In this document: piece after piece, positions 1-10,590 of the stretch | Numbering within the stretch: the first letter of the stretch is position 1 | Layout of the letters: every line of letters begins with the position of its first letter | Assembly: GCA_014529385.2 (NCBI GenBank) | Contig: CM043953.1 | Coordinates: forward strand, 116,629,049 to 116,693,048 | Source: Adiantum capillus-veneris | Lineage: Eukaryota; Streptophyta; Polypodiopsida; Polypodiales; Pteridaceae | Reading direction: 5' to 3' | DNA length: 64,000 nucleotides | Position numbers and translations under genes: made by a program | Notes under the pieces: model-generated | The model's database searches: none | Told to the model about the DNA's origin: nothing | What the model saw: the letters and a program-made list of their open reading frames with translations, nothing else

Positions 1-51
<51 letters not shown>
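1..51. repeat. (AC)n microsatellite at window edge
   Basis: Uninterrupted AC dinucleotide run that begins before the window. No gene is associated with it. Confidence 0.98.
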
Positions 52-53
<2 letters not shown>

Positions 54-1111
54 TTTACTTGTAGCTTACTTTTGTTGCAAAAACAACAAGAATTTAATAC
101 CAAATTTAACAAGAGAATTAATCCCTCTTGAGGTACCCAATTTGAACATTCAATAGAGCTCATGAAGATGGCTATGCACACATGAGAACTCACACGCACA
201 CACCTAAAAGTAGGAAAGTTTTGAAGCTGATGAATTGGTCTAATGGTGCTCAAATATGAGGGAGTTAAGGGCTCTATGAAAATTTTGCAAGGAGGGTTCA
301 AAATGAGGTGAGCAATGCACACTGAAAACAAAGCCACAAAAACTAATCAAAGATGTAAATTACTCAAAAATTGACAAAAAAAAAGGCAACCTAGACGCAA
401 ATTCAATAGTCTATATACACTAATTGCCTAATTGCTACTAGTCGCATGTTCCTCTCATAGATGAGGGTAGTGGCTTGCAATGAACATGCCCAAAATCTAT
501 GAGTCATGATTATGTAGCTTATTGCTACTAACACTTGATTTAAAGAGAGGGATCAAGTGTGTAATTAAAAGAGAGAGATTAGCAATTGATAGGCCTAGGT
601 GTGATCCATCGTCTCTAATACAAATTGAGAGGTTAGGGTGGGTTAGAAAGACTAGCAGTCATGCTAACATAATTGATAGATATAAAAGAGAATTGATAGT
701 AATTAACTCAATCCAAAAGAGAAAGAATGCAAATAGAAAATGATAGCTTGATTAGAAAATGAACTAACAACATTGGGTAAGTGTGTACAAATGAGGGTAA
801 AAATGAACTAACAACATTGGGTAAGTGTGTACAAATGAGTGGCTACTTCAATAATAGCACCATATGGCTAGGGGCACCTATCAAGGGTCACATAGGTGTC
901 TTTCCCAAGGGGTGTCTCCCAAAGGGCCACAACAGCTCCATAGAATGCGCGAAGCTAGGATGGTTGGGATACCTTTTGGACTCTTGTACAAGTCACCATG
1001 CCATGTGTGCTATGCCATGTGCCCTTACATACTCACAAGGTGACTAGACTGCTCACTGTACAAGAGGCCATGCCCATAGTATTTGAGAGGCCTAGGTTAA
1101 AGGCCATAATC
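52..1111. other. unassigned DNA, no gene seen
   Basis: AT-rich sequence with only short open frames that lack recognisable motifs. The one internal structure I can support is a 44-bp-period duplication near 756-839. It may be flank or a decayed repeat. Confidence 0.6.
756..839. repeat. two-copy tandem duplication, period 44 bp
   Basis: The string beginning AAAATGAACTAACAACATTG occurs at 756 and again 44 bp later, and the match runs on through GTGTGTACAAATGAG. The copies are near identical, so the duplication looks recent. Confidence 0.85.
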
Positions 1112-1122
1112 CCACACACGCG

Positions 1123-1189
<67 letters not shown>

Positions 1190-1320
1190 GTACACATACA
1201 CACACACACACATAATTATATATGTGTGTGTAGGTGCACGTGTGTGTGTAAAATTATATAATTTTGTCTCTCTTTCTTACTGATGCTTTAATATGTGTGT
1301 GTGTGCGTGTGTGTTTTGTG
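1112..1320. repeat. compound (CG)n(CA)n...(TG)n microsatellite
   Basis: A CG run leads into about 90 bp of CA repeats with TA interruptions, then a short AT stretch, then TG-rich tracts. CA followed by TG could fold back on itself. Short frames through it encode His-Thr runs and are artefacts of the repeat. Confidence 0.9.
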
Positions 1321-2704
1321 AGTATAAGTGAGTATCTAATGCATACATACATCTATATATAATCATATACTTTGAAGATAATATATATATTTATATATAC
1401 ATCACCCAAATTTTGAAAGAAATTTTAAAAGGTTTGAGAAAGAGAAGAGAGAAATCACCCGTGTGCTAGACTGATTAGCTTGCTTTTCCATGCAGTACAA
1501 ACCTTCAGGTCAAGACTCATGTGAGGTTCCCAACCCCGAGAAGATTGGGGAGACTTTGATAGATGGCCTTCCTTTATTCTCCTTTTACAATGACGAAACC
1601 CTACCCTGTTTCCACAAAGTAGAGATACGAGCAACAAAAGAGAGGAAGTCCTCTATCCCATAGTTTACGTGGTTATACGGGTCATATGCCACAAACCAAG
1701 TCGATAATCTAGGATTCTAATGAAACTGTTTCCTAACATAAAGATGAAATTCCATTGATATGTTTAGAATCCATAAACAATGCCTTTTTCCCCACGTTTA
1801 AGAGGCACGGCCGCCATCCATAAACCATAAATACGATATGAGACTTAGTCTAAACTAAATAGTAATCTTATGTCACGTAGAGTTGGGCCATCTCAACTCT
1901 TGGCACAATGAGTCTCTAATTTCACTTCTCTTAACAAGAGGGAGTGGAGAGTTTCTCGACTAATCGAGACCACCCATCCTTGACTGGCAACCTGAGCCAG
2001 CCCCTACTTTCCACCCATACTCATACTTTTTTGCTTGTTTACTAATTACTACCACACTATTTTACATATACAAACAATGTTCTTTAATTAATTCCAGACA
2101 CAGATTCCTTCATCCAGCCCTTCAAACATCACCAAAACATTTCTTTTTCAAACGTGGTCTAATGAGGACAGTCCTATAATTCAACAAAAATGAATCTTTC
2201 AATTATTCTTAAGAGTTTTCACTACCCGCGGACTTTCTCTGTCTAACCAACAGAGCCTTTGCAAAGGATTTACTTATTTGCTAACCACGAAATGTGCACA
2301 CTTTTCCAGTCGCTAACTGCAAGGTATCCTGCTAACCGCAAGGTATCTTGCTAACCACAAGAGACAAAAAGAGAGCTGGTTAAACCTCAGCTTAATCTTC
2401 GCTAACCACGGAATCACCTCGCTAACCGTGAGTTCCATCTGGAAACAAGATATTCTTTCAGCAAAATTGTTTTCTTTATGTGATTTCTTACACAAGACTA
2501 ACTAGCTTCTAATATTAAACAGAGATAGTTTATCAAACACAAATCATAAATCAAACAATTCCTTCTCTACTCTATGAAAGCATATGTTTGTTTCTTGTGA
2601 TATAATCACGTTTTTTGGACAGTTTAAGGGAATTCTTAGGCTTGACTTACTGATCATCATGTACGATGATGCATAATTATAAATTCATCTTACTGGATTA
2701 GCAA
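1321..2704. other. unassigned DNA, no gene seen
   Basis: No frame here has recognisable protein motifs. This lies beyond the C-terminal side of the minus-strand gypsy fragment, so part could be its 3' region or LTR, but no boundary with TG...CA and a polypurine tract could be fixed. Confidence 0.5.
2280..2433. repeat. cluster of GCTAACC-type short repeats
   Basis: The word GCTAAC followed by C or T, then variants of GCAAG or ACGAA, occurs about six times in 150 bp (near 2280, 2312, 2331, 2350, 2401 and 2421). Spacing is irregular, so this is not a simple satellite. Confidence 0.6.
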
Positions 2705-3889
2705 CACGTTCGACTACCTCTTGTGGTTGAGATTGGACGGCTTCGACTTCTTTTGCAACCAATCATAAAAAGCACAAAATGGAGTCATACCAATGCTTTG
2801 ATGATCAGAAGCATCGTAAGCATACTCCATTAGAGGTAAAAATTGAATCCATATCTTAGGTTCTCTACAATAATAAGCTCTAAGAATATCTTTGATGACT
2901 TGGTTAACTCGTTCTGTTTGACCATCTGATTGAGGATGGTATGCGGTACTAAAGTTTAACTTTGTTCTAATTGCCTTGAAGAGTGAGGTCCAAAAGTTTG
3001 AAGTGAACTTCACATCTCGATCACTTACAATCCGTTTGGGTAATCCATGCAATCTAAAAATTTCTTTAACAAATAGTCGTGTAATGTCAGAGGCGGTAAA
3101 GGTTGTCTTGATTGGTATGAGATGTGCAACCTTCGTGAGTAGGTCAGCAACTACCATGAGTGAATTATAACCTCCTTGTACCGTAGGTAATCCAATGACA
3201 AAGTCCATACTTATCATTTCCATTTCATTTGGGGAATGTCCAATGGTTGAAGTTTATCGGGAAGTTTTACTCTCTCAGCTTTAATCCTTTGGCATGTCAA
3301 GCATTGATGAACATAGCATAGAACATTTGCCTTTTTGCCACTCCAATAGAAACTTTTTTTGTACGGCATTGAGAGTCTTCGCATATCCTGGGTATCCTGA
3401 AGTAGGGCTATCATGGGCCTCAAATAAGATATCCTTCTTTAAGTTAGGGTCCTTTGGTACACATAACCTATCTCTATAGTAGAGACAAGGTCCGTTATGT
3501 GAGAAGTGTAACATTGAAGGTATATTCTTTGAATCCCTAGATCGAGCAAGGTTAAGCTGATTTTGATACTCCGGGTTAGATGACGCAACGTCCTTAATAT
3601 TTTCAATGATTGGGTTGTTGGGTATAGATATGAGGCTCAAAAAAGGTTTTTGACTGAGTGAATCTGCAACCGTGTTCTCTTTTCCGAGACAATAGATAAT
3701 GTCAAAGTCAAATTCTTGCAAAAGTTTTACCCATCGTCTTTGTCGCATATTCAAGGTTGCTTGGATGAAAATCCACTTTAAGCTCTTATGGTCGGTTATA
3801 AGTCGAAACTTCCTTCCCAATAAGTAGTGTCTCCATAGCTTCAGAGCGTGAATGACTGCCAATAGTTCGAGATCGTGGGTGTTGACCTG
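2705..3889 (-). pseudogene. Ty3/gypsy pol fragment: RNase H, zinc-binding and integrase core
   Basis: Minus-strand remnant of a gypsy polyprotein. Reading from 3889 downwards it has the RNase H end (motifs THDLELLAVIHALK and ITDHKSL), a spacer, and the integrase zinc-binding segment with its paired cysteines (CYVHQCLTC). The integrase core follows, with its three acidic positions in MDFVIGLP, SDRDVKF and SDGQTERVNQ. Frame changes near 3280-3420 break the zinc-binding region, and the protein is lost soon after GMTPFCAFYD near 2760. A chromovirus-like lineage is likely from these motifs but not proven. The fragment stops at 3889, where element A's LTR begins mid-motif, so A inserted into it. 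GTGGG at 3885-3889 would be the 5' half of the target duplication. The RT and gag of this element are not in the window. Confidence 0.9.
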
Positions 3890-4803
3890 CAAATCAACCG
3901 CATCCGAAAGCGCATTTTTCTTGTACTATTCACATGATGAGCTTAAATGTAATTAATTCTTCAAGCTTCAAATAATTTTCGGAACATATGTCATTGTATT
4001 TGCTACTCAACAACACCCCTAATAGGAAGTAGAATTCATTTTTGATGAGATGACACCTCCAAGGCTGAGGTATAAAAGCCAATCTTTTGTAAACCTAAGG
4101 GTTTTCTTTTTTAATCATTTTTGGGGGTTTATCTGAACGTAAGGTGACTGCGTACCATGTGTGAGAGTGAGAGAGGTCTTCTTCCCTTCCCCTTGCATGC
4201 TATGACTACTACATTGTGGAAGTGACTATGCCATCGTGTTAGCAACGGCGAGAGCTACGCCTCGACGCCAAGCTTGAGCGGTTTTAGTCTCTTCTCGAAG
4301 AGCTCTTACGTGAGCTTTAGAGTGAGTTTTCTCTCTATCCGTGTGTCCGTTTTGTGATTGCTTTATGTCATTGTGCTCACGGAGAGTAGAACTACACTTT
4401 AGGACTAAACATTTCCAGATTCGACGACCTGTAAATTTCGGCCTGTCTTTATACGCGATTTCTGCACCATATGTTTACGGGTTGTGGAATAGGTTAGAAA
4501 CTTCAGGGAAGTGTCCTCTAGGTGTGTAGAGTAGGATCCTAGATTTTCGTGACGAATCGAAAATGTTTGACTATGTTTCGGTGAACGGAAGTGTTGTAGG
4601 AAAGATTGCAGTTCAGTATGATTAGAGTGCTTTAGAATGATTGCCTTTGGTACTGATTGTCTAGAGAAGGTCGAATAGTTAAGTGACAATCAACTATTTG
4701 TTTCCATGCTCTTGCGGATCAACTCCGTCCTAGGTTGACAACTTGTTGTTGGCTTGGTTCTCATTGTATTAGCGTCTGCGAGCAGTGTTTCTGCCCGACA
4801 ACA
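3890..4803 (+). repeat. Element A 5' LTR (914 bp)
   Basis: It begins TGTTGACCTG and ends CGACAACA immediately before the PBS. The start resembles the LTR of element B (TGTTGACC), and it interrupts a gypsy reading frame at exactly this base. A TATA box lies near 4071. No 3' partner is present in the window. Confidence 0.85.
4071..4077 (+). promoter_or_regulatory. TATA box of element A LTR
   Basis: TATAAAA inside the LTR about 180 bp from its start, a plausible core promoter for the genomic transcript. The transcription start cannot be fixed from sequence alone. Confidence 0.55.
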
Positions 4804-4804
4804 T

Positions 4805-4823
4805 TGGCGCCGCTGTCGGGGAC
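4805..4823 (+). other. Element A primer binding site, tRNA-Asp type
   Basis: TGGCGCCGCTGTCGGGGAC starts one base after the LTR. It resembles the TGGCGCCGTTGCCGGGGA primer site reported for Athila-type plant elements and assigned to tRNA-Asp, with small differences. The tRNA assignment is from general knowledge and was not searched. Confidence 0.75.
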
Positions 4824-5086
4824 GAGAGCCCTAAGTAGGTGACCTTCGACTAATCCTACGAGGTAAAAGCCCATTTGGTTCGCCAAATTTCCTTGTATCT
4901 TAGATAGGAACTAAGGATCAAAGAGAGGTTCGAGGGAGTGTGTGTCTCGCTTAGGTCTTCCGTGATTGATAGTTAGTTAGTCTAGAATAGTTGTATCGGA
5001 GAGAAAAGGGCTTACTAGTCTGTGTGTGGCAGTTAAGCGTTTTTCTACTCATAAATGCAAAACCCCACATGATGTGTAGGAGTAGC

Positions 5087-5097
5087 TTTAGGTAAGG
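5087..5097 (+). promoter_or_regulatory. possible 5' splice donor in the A leader
   Basis: CTTTAG followed by GTAAGG (GT at 5092-5093) has the plant donor form AG|GTAAG. The same site and its flanks are kept in element B at 21107. Use as a donor is inferred only. Confidence 0.35.
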
Positions 5098-5303
5098 GAT
5101 CTGATTTTGATCTAGAGCTATTCAACGATTACTTATTTGCTGACGTGTTTGTTTGCATTCACGATCTCTGAAAAGTTGATTTTGAGGCTAAAAATGCAAT
5201 AAACAGGTTCTTGTTGACATTTTTTCATGACCGACTGCTGCTGTGCATTTAAGAGGGCATTTGCAAGAGTTCTGTAAAGAAAACTTGAAATTCTGTGAAC
5301 AGA

Positions 5304-6112
5304 GACTTTATACGCGTATAATGTCTCAAGGGGCATCTGGAGACCAAATTTTACAAATCTGACTGAACCAGGGTGTTCAAAAAGAGGGTTTTACCTTAAG
5401 TACACCTTAAGACTAGGGTTTTGACCAACCCTTAGTACCCAAAAGCCAAAAGGCAAAGTGTCAAAAACGAGAAAAAGAGAAAAACTTGTGGTTCTAAGCA
5501 TATTTTGCATAAAAATTGGTAAAAGTGCTTGAAACCCAGTATTAAAGACTTGGGGATGCTTGTGTTCTAATCTGACCAAAAACTCAGCTAAAGTCTTTAT
5601 ACGCGTATAAAGACTTACTGAACAGATCTGGCTCAAATGGAGCAAATGAATATTCCCTAGTGTTCTAAGACAGAAAAGAAGTACCTAGCCAAAATTTGAT
5701 TGCTTTTAAAATTCATATGGGCTAGAAAGTGCAAAAAAGGCAAACTTGGACTAGATAACAACTTGAATTGTTCATAACTGACACAAAAAAGGGGTGAAAA
5801 CAGAAACTGAGAGTATCTAGGAGTTCCTTAGGGTGTAGGGAACACAACTTGAATTGTTCATAACTGACACAAAAAGGGGTGAAAACAGAAACTGAGAGTA
5901 TCTAGGAGTTCCTTAGGGTGTAGGGAACATCCAAAACAAAATTGGGTCAAATCTGTGTCAGAAGTCTTTATACGCGTATAAAGACTCATCTCTTAGGATA
6001 GACACCAGATTTGGGAACTAACATCATAGGGTTGTTCAGTATTGTAAAGTCAACTAAGGGACCAAGTTTGGTGTAATTCTGCCACAGTAGTCTTTATACA
6101 TGTATAAAGACT
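5304..6112 (+). repeat. Four interspersed palindromes, A-type arms, ACGCGT or ACATGT core
   Basis: Sites at 5304-5325 (one mismatched pair), 5591-5616 (26 bp perfect), 5963-5986 (24 bp perfect) and 6089-6112 (24 bp perfect). The usual half-site is AGTCTTTATACG followed by its own reverse complement. The last site has an ACATGT core instead of ACGCGT. Spacings are 287, 372 (286 without the 86-bp duplication) and 126 bp. Each RNA copy would form a long hairpin, and each DNA copy is a symmetric site containing MluI's ACGCGT. Confidence 0.95.
5758..5929 (+). repeat. 86-bp tandem duplication in the A leader
   Basis: Two head-to-tail copies start with ACAACTTGAATTG at 5758 and 5844. They are identical apart from one A in a homopolymer. 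The duplication accounts for the wider spacing between the second and third palindromes. Confidence 0.95.
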
Positions 6113-7045
6113 TGAGGCTAGATCTGGGCTCAAACGAGAAACTAACTGTTCCAGACATTCTGTCAACCTTGAAATCCCAAATGTTTTGTCAAAACAAGAT
6201 TTGGACTTAAACAACGAGTCCAATTGCCAGAATAGGTGTGAAAAGTTGGAACTTACCCACCGAGTGCATAAACTTTGCATACAGTCATTGATTAAGGATT
6301 GATTGACTAGTTCTAACAGCTGTGGATGGCTAATGTGAATGCTCATATTTTGATTAAGTTTCAGAGGCTAAATATTTTCTAAGAAAGTAGGAACTAGGGA
6401 TTGCAACTATACAATGGAGCAAGTCAAGGAAAAGACACGAACAACAGAACTTCTCAGATAAGAGGTTTGGTTTTAAAAGAAAGGCTGTTTAAGAGGTAAG
6501 TTTGATGAATTTGAGATCAGGAAGACACATTCCAAGAGACCAAAAAGTAGCAGGAGACCAAGCTAGCTTAGTGTCCACCAAAGAGAGTGTGACTTAGGCA
6601 ACGTTAGATCCGCTAGCACCGATTATTGAGGAAGGTAGTGCATTAGGAGATTTCGGAGGTCTTTTGGAGGGCCTTTTGGAAGAGAGAGGAAAATAAGCTC
6701 CTCCAATGAGAGAAGAGCCTACGTTACGTAGAAAAATAGATTAATATTAACAAAAATATAAAAGGTGTCCCTCTCCTCATTTAATAATCTAGTGGTCCTT
6801 GAAGACGATCACTCTCTTTCATTTAATGCGAGCACCTTTTTCAGAAGGTAGATGCGGTGCATTTGATACGGCTTACGTCATCACTAGAATTCAAAAAGTT
6901 ACAAAACTATCAAGTGGTGGAAGATTTTGAAACTTTTGATACTGTCAATGCGTCCGGAACACCCAAATATCCTAGAAATGAATGTCCAATTGCCTAGCTC
7001 CGACATCCAAAGAGGCAAAGAATGTCAAAAACCCCTAAAAGAACA

Positions 7046-7114
7046 TTTTACTAACGGCGCGTGAGGGGGCATTCCAAAATTTTGGAATGCCTCATCGCGC
7101 GCTGTTAGTAAAAA
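7046..7114. repeat. hairpin with ACTAACGGCGCG-type arms (1 of 4)
   Basis: TTTTACTAACGGCGCG at the left pairs with CGCGCTGTTAGTAAAA at the right around a central AAAATTTT. It sits at the inner edge of the left foldback arm. Confidence 0.9.
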
Positions 7115-7281
7115 GCCCCTTTTTTCCTCTTTTAGAGAGGAAAATGTCAAAAAATCTCTAAAAAGGCCTCCATCTATCACATAGGTTTTTTCTTCATCAT
7201 CTTAGCCTTAGAGATCATAATTTCGGGTCTATGAGAGTGAGCACGCACACCCATTGTTACAATTCTACAAAGTGCATTTTG

Positions 7282-7449
7282 ATCACACACAAACACACAC
7301 ACACACACAGACAAATATAACATACACACAAACACACAGAGACACAAATATAACATACACACACACAGAGACACACACACTCACAAACACATAGACATAC
7401 AAATATAACATACACACACACACACACACAAACACACAAACACAAAGAG

Positions 7450-7482
<33 letters not shown>
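7282..7482. repeat. CA-rich and CT-rich compound microsatellite
   Basis: CACA tracts with a repeated segment AAATATAACATACACAC (near 7313, 7346 and 7400), followed by a (CT)n run at 7451-7482. It lies inside the foldback core. Confidence 0.9.
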
Positions 7483-7486
<4 letters not shown>

Positions 7487-7542
7487 TAGGCGCGCGTAGA
7501 GAGGCACAACCGGTGTGCATGTCTCTATGCGCGCCTTTAGTA
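7482..7542. repeat. hairpin with TACTATAGGCGCGCG arms (2 of 4)
   Basis: TACTATAGGCGCGCGTAGAG at the left pairs with CTCTATGCGCGCCTTTAGTA at the right, with only small mismatches. Confidence 0.85.
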
Positions 7543-7652
7543 CTGTGCATCCACCAGTGTATGTGTTTATGTGTGTATGTGTGAGTGTTATAGAGAGAGG
7601 AAGTAAGGCGGGGGAAAGAGAGAGAGAGAGAGAGAGTCTTTCTGTTACCTTA

Positions 7653-7713
7653 TACTAACGGCGTGAGGAGGTGTTTTTTGAGGTCAAAACATGCTCCACG
7701 CGCGCCGTTAGTA
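7653..7713. repeat. hairpin with TACTAACGGCG arms (3 of 4)
   Basis: TACTAACGGCG at the left pairs with CGCGCCGTTAGTA at the right, and the inner AGGTGTTTT pairs with AAAACATGCT less well. Confidence 0.8.
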
Positions 7714-7859
7714 ATGGGAGTCTCTCACTCTCTCTCTCTTTAAATATGCTAAGCTATAGAAAGGAGAGAGAGAGAGAGCATGGTGCAAAAGTGCAATAGA
7801 GAAACATGGGTAGGCTTTCTTGAAAGATAATTGTCCAAAAATCACTAAAAGGAGCTTTG

Positions 7860-7921
7860 TACTAACGGCGCGCAGAGGGGCATTCTAGCATTTTAGAATG
7901 CGTCCTCGCGCGCCTTAAGTA
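7860..7921. repeat. hairpin with TACTAACGGCGCGC arms (4 of 4)
   Basis: TACTAACGGCGCGC at the left pairs with GCGCGCCTTAAGTA at the right. The inner GCATTCTA pairs with TAGAATGC. It adjoins the inner edge of the right foldback arm. Confidence 0.85.
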
Positions 7922-8353
7922 AAAAGCCCACCTTTTGGGGTTTTTTGACATTTTTTGCCTCTCCGGATGTCAGAATGAGACAAGTAGACATTCGTTTTTA
8001 GGGTATTTTGGCGTTCCGGACGTATTGGTGGTGTCAAAAGCCTCAAAATCTATCACTATTTGACAGTTTGTGACTTTTTAACTTTCAGTGATGACGTAAG
8101 CTACCTTGAATGCGCCGCACCTACCTCCTGAAAAAGACGCTCACATTAAATAAAAAAGTGACCGTTTTCAAGGACGATTGGGAATATAAATCTACTTTTT
8201 AAAGTGTCTGGTTGTCCTTTTGGACGTACTCACAAGGTGCAAGTGCATTTAAAAAAAAGTTTCTAGAGAGAAATACAATTTCTTACAAGGCCCTCCAAAT
8301 GACCTCCGAAATTTTCTAATGATACTGACACTTCGTCAGACAAATCTTTCTTC

Positions 8354-10590
8354 ATGATGGCTAGTCAACAACGAGGAGGCTTCTCCGGTGAAGGACGAAT
8401 GCTAGGAGGGAGTACCTCCCAAAATCCTTTGAACCAGGCCAAGTTCACTATAATCTTCTTAGAAGGAACTAACTCGAGGGGAGCCCTAGTCTATTTTGAC
8501 TATCGAGGACGCAAGTGCATTTGTATCGAAGAGAGGCCGGCTCAGAGATTGGAGATAATCCGAGTCCATGATGATGGAGATAGATTACGAGACAAAAAGG
8601 GGAACCACTATCTAATAGTCAGTAACCCTGAAGATTACAACAGATATGGAGATAACGTGGCGAAAGGGAAAATGGTTTCAGAAGCTCAAGAACCGCCACC
8701 AAACATTGATCGGCCCGGAGCTATTTTTATGTATGATAAGAAAACAACAAGGATTCCAACTTATAACGAGAACGTGGGAATCTACAAGCATGAGAGTGAG
8801 GGTATAGTCGCTTACTTTCGCAGCAAAGAACCATACATAGATGAATTAAGCAAAGACAAGGTTCTTTACTTATTCTCTTATGAAACTGCCGTGGGAAAGG
8901 GTATAGTTTTTGTTGATAGATATGGACGAGAATACCAACGTATTCTCCTAGAGGAGGTAGAAAGGGAAACAGGTCCAGGAGCATCAACACATGCCCCTGA
9001 AGAAGTGCTAAGATCCACCTACACCCCAAGTAAGTCTACGAATCCTTTTTCAGCTGAGTATGATGCTACCTCACATTCCACCCGACCGCAAGCATTCAAC
9101 AACCAAAACCAACTAGCAAACCAGCCAGCATTGCAGGCATGGCTTCGACAGAGTGCAACATTGGAACAAGACCAAAACCGAGAAGGTTATCAAGCCGCAC
9201 GAGGGCTAAGGGATTTGCAAGAACCACCCCTCTATTCAAAGTATCAAGGAGAGAGTAAGCCAAAGACTCAAGGGTCAACAGAGCCTGGAGGACCACCCAT
9301 AGAACGAGTTCAAAGAGATGAACCACCTCCAATGAGAACCGTTAGAAATTATGGCTTAGGAGCACCACTGGGAGAGGAACCAGCCTATTACAGAAGACCT
9401 GAGGAGGTATATCAATTAGGACGTGGAGATCCAATGATGAGGTTTGTAGACCATCAGAGAATTAGACCTTCTCAAGTGCAAAAATGGGTAAACAAGAAAT
9501 ACACAAGAAGCAGAGACCCAAGAGATCATGTAGCAGCCTTTGTGCGTGTAATTAGAGCCGAAGAGGTGTTAGACTTCCCTACCCAATTTGCAGGGTTTGG
9601 ACTAACCCTAGAGGATGATACTGCCACTTGGTTTGACTCTGTAGAGCGTAGAAACTTTGAGTCTATGGAGGAAGTGTTTGACGAGTTTATCGAGGAATTC
9701 TCACAAACAGGGATAGCTCATAATACTGTTTCACAAATCCATAAATTCAAACAGAAAGATGGAGAGGCTGTACAAAAGGCAGCCCTAAGACTAAAAAGAT
9801 ATGTTAAGTTCTATCCTGTGGAAGAACTGCCAACTCAGTCCAGGCTCATGCTGATATTTATCTAGGGACTAAGGAATGTGGATCTCCAGAAAGACTTACA
9901 TATAAAGAGGAGCACAACGTTGAATGAGTTGACCAAAGAGGCTCTTTACCTTGTGGACAATTGTGCGGTCTACAAAGAGGGGGAGTTCAAGGACCTTGAT
10001 GACGACTCATCTTCACAACAAAGTGGAAGCAAGTCTTCTAAGACAGCATCGAAAGGAGAAGTAGCTGTAAACCAGGAGCAGCTTGTAGATGAAGTGCTAA
10101 AAAAGATTAACTTGTACGCCAAACCCCAGGCTAAACAGCCCAAGTGATGTGCTATTGAACAAAAATGGACAAACCATGGGACCGAGGAATGTTATTATAA
10201 CAAGGGATATGTGAGAGAGAGACCTTACGCTCCCCAAGCTCCGGTAGCTTCTCCTCAAGCTCCACCGATGCCTAGATATCAAGCAAGAAACTTACTAGGA
10301 CCAGTAGGAGTAGAGAGGCCACAACCAGTATTGGGGCAACAACCACCCCTACCAGGATTACGACCAGTTGGTATAAGATACACACCAACCGTAACCGAAT
10401 CAGAGGATAAGGCTTTGGTGCCTATGCATGCAAATTATGAAGATCCCAATGGATATGCGGCAAACCCTGTCTATTATCCACCGGAAGAACCCTCGATACC
10501 AGAACCATGGAGCATGATTGGAAGTACGGGACCACCAACAGTTCCCAGGCTGCAGGAGAGGGAAGATACAGTTTGGATGAACGAACACTG
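8354..10590 (+). pseudogene. Element A gag, N-terminal and capsid parts, interrupted by two in-frame stops
   Basis: One frame runs from the ATG at 8354 to 10590. It is broken by TAG at 9863-9865 and by TGA at 10145-10147, where element B has a Trp codon. The first ~250 codons are an unrecognised N-terminal region with motifs ESEG and VDRYGREY, also seen in B. A proline- and glutamine-rich linker follows, then the capsid-like part (RPSQVQKWVNKKY, PTQFAGFGLTLEDD, TWFDSVE and FKQKDGEAV, about codons 370-500). After the first stop come TTLNEL.KEALYLVDNC and a proline-rich stretch with GPVGV.RPQ. Gag would form the particle shell and bind RNA. Identity rests on position after the leader, the downstream zinc knuckles and the match to B. 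Confidence 0.8.

Larger units (their letters stand above)
6629..8345. repeat. Large foldback element with ~410-bp inverted arms
   Basis: The left arm (about 6629-7046) is the reverse complement of the right arm (about 7922-8345). For example, TTTCGGAGGTC at 6651 pairs with GACCTCCGAAA at 8301, and CTTACGTCATCAC near 6870 pairs with GTGATGACGTAAG near 8090. The centre holds microsatellites and further hairpins. Element B has nothing like it between its palindromes and gag, so it probably inserted into A. No transposase is seen, and a non-autonomous foldback or Mutator-like element is possible. The exact termini and target duplication are unresolved. Confidence 0.85.
4824..8353 (+). other. Element A long 5' leader between PBS and gag
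   Basis: About 3.5 kb without a convincing reading frame. Bases 5000-5340 are strongly similar to element B 21020-21370. They include the shared strings GTGTGTGGCAGT, AAGCGTTTTTCTACTCAT and GTAGGAGTAGCTTTAGGTAAG. Downstream come four palindromes, an 86-bp duplication and the foldback at 6629-8345. Confidence 0.75.
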
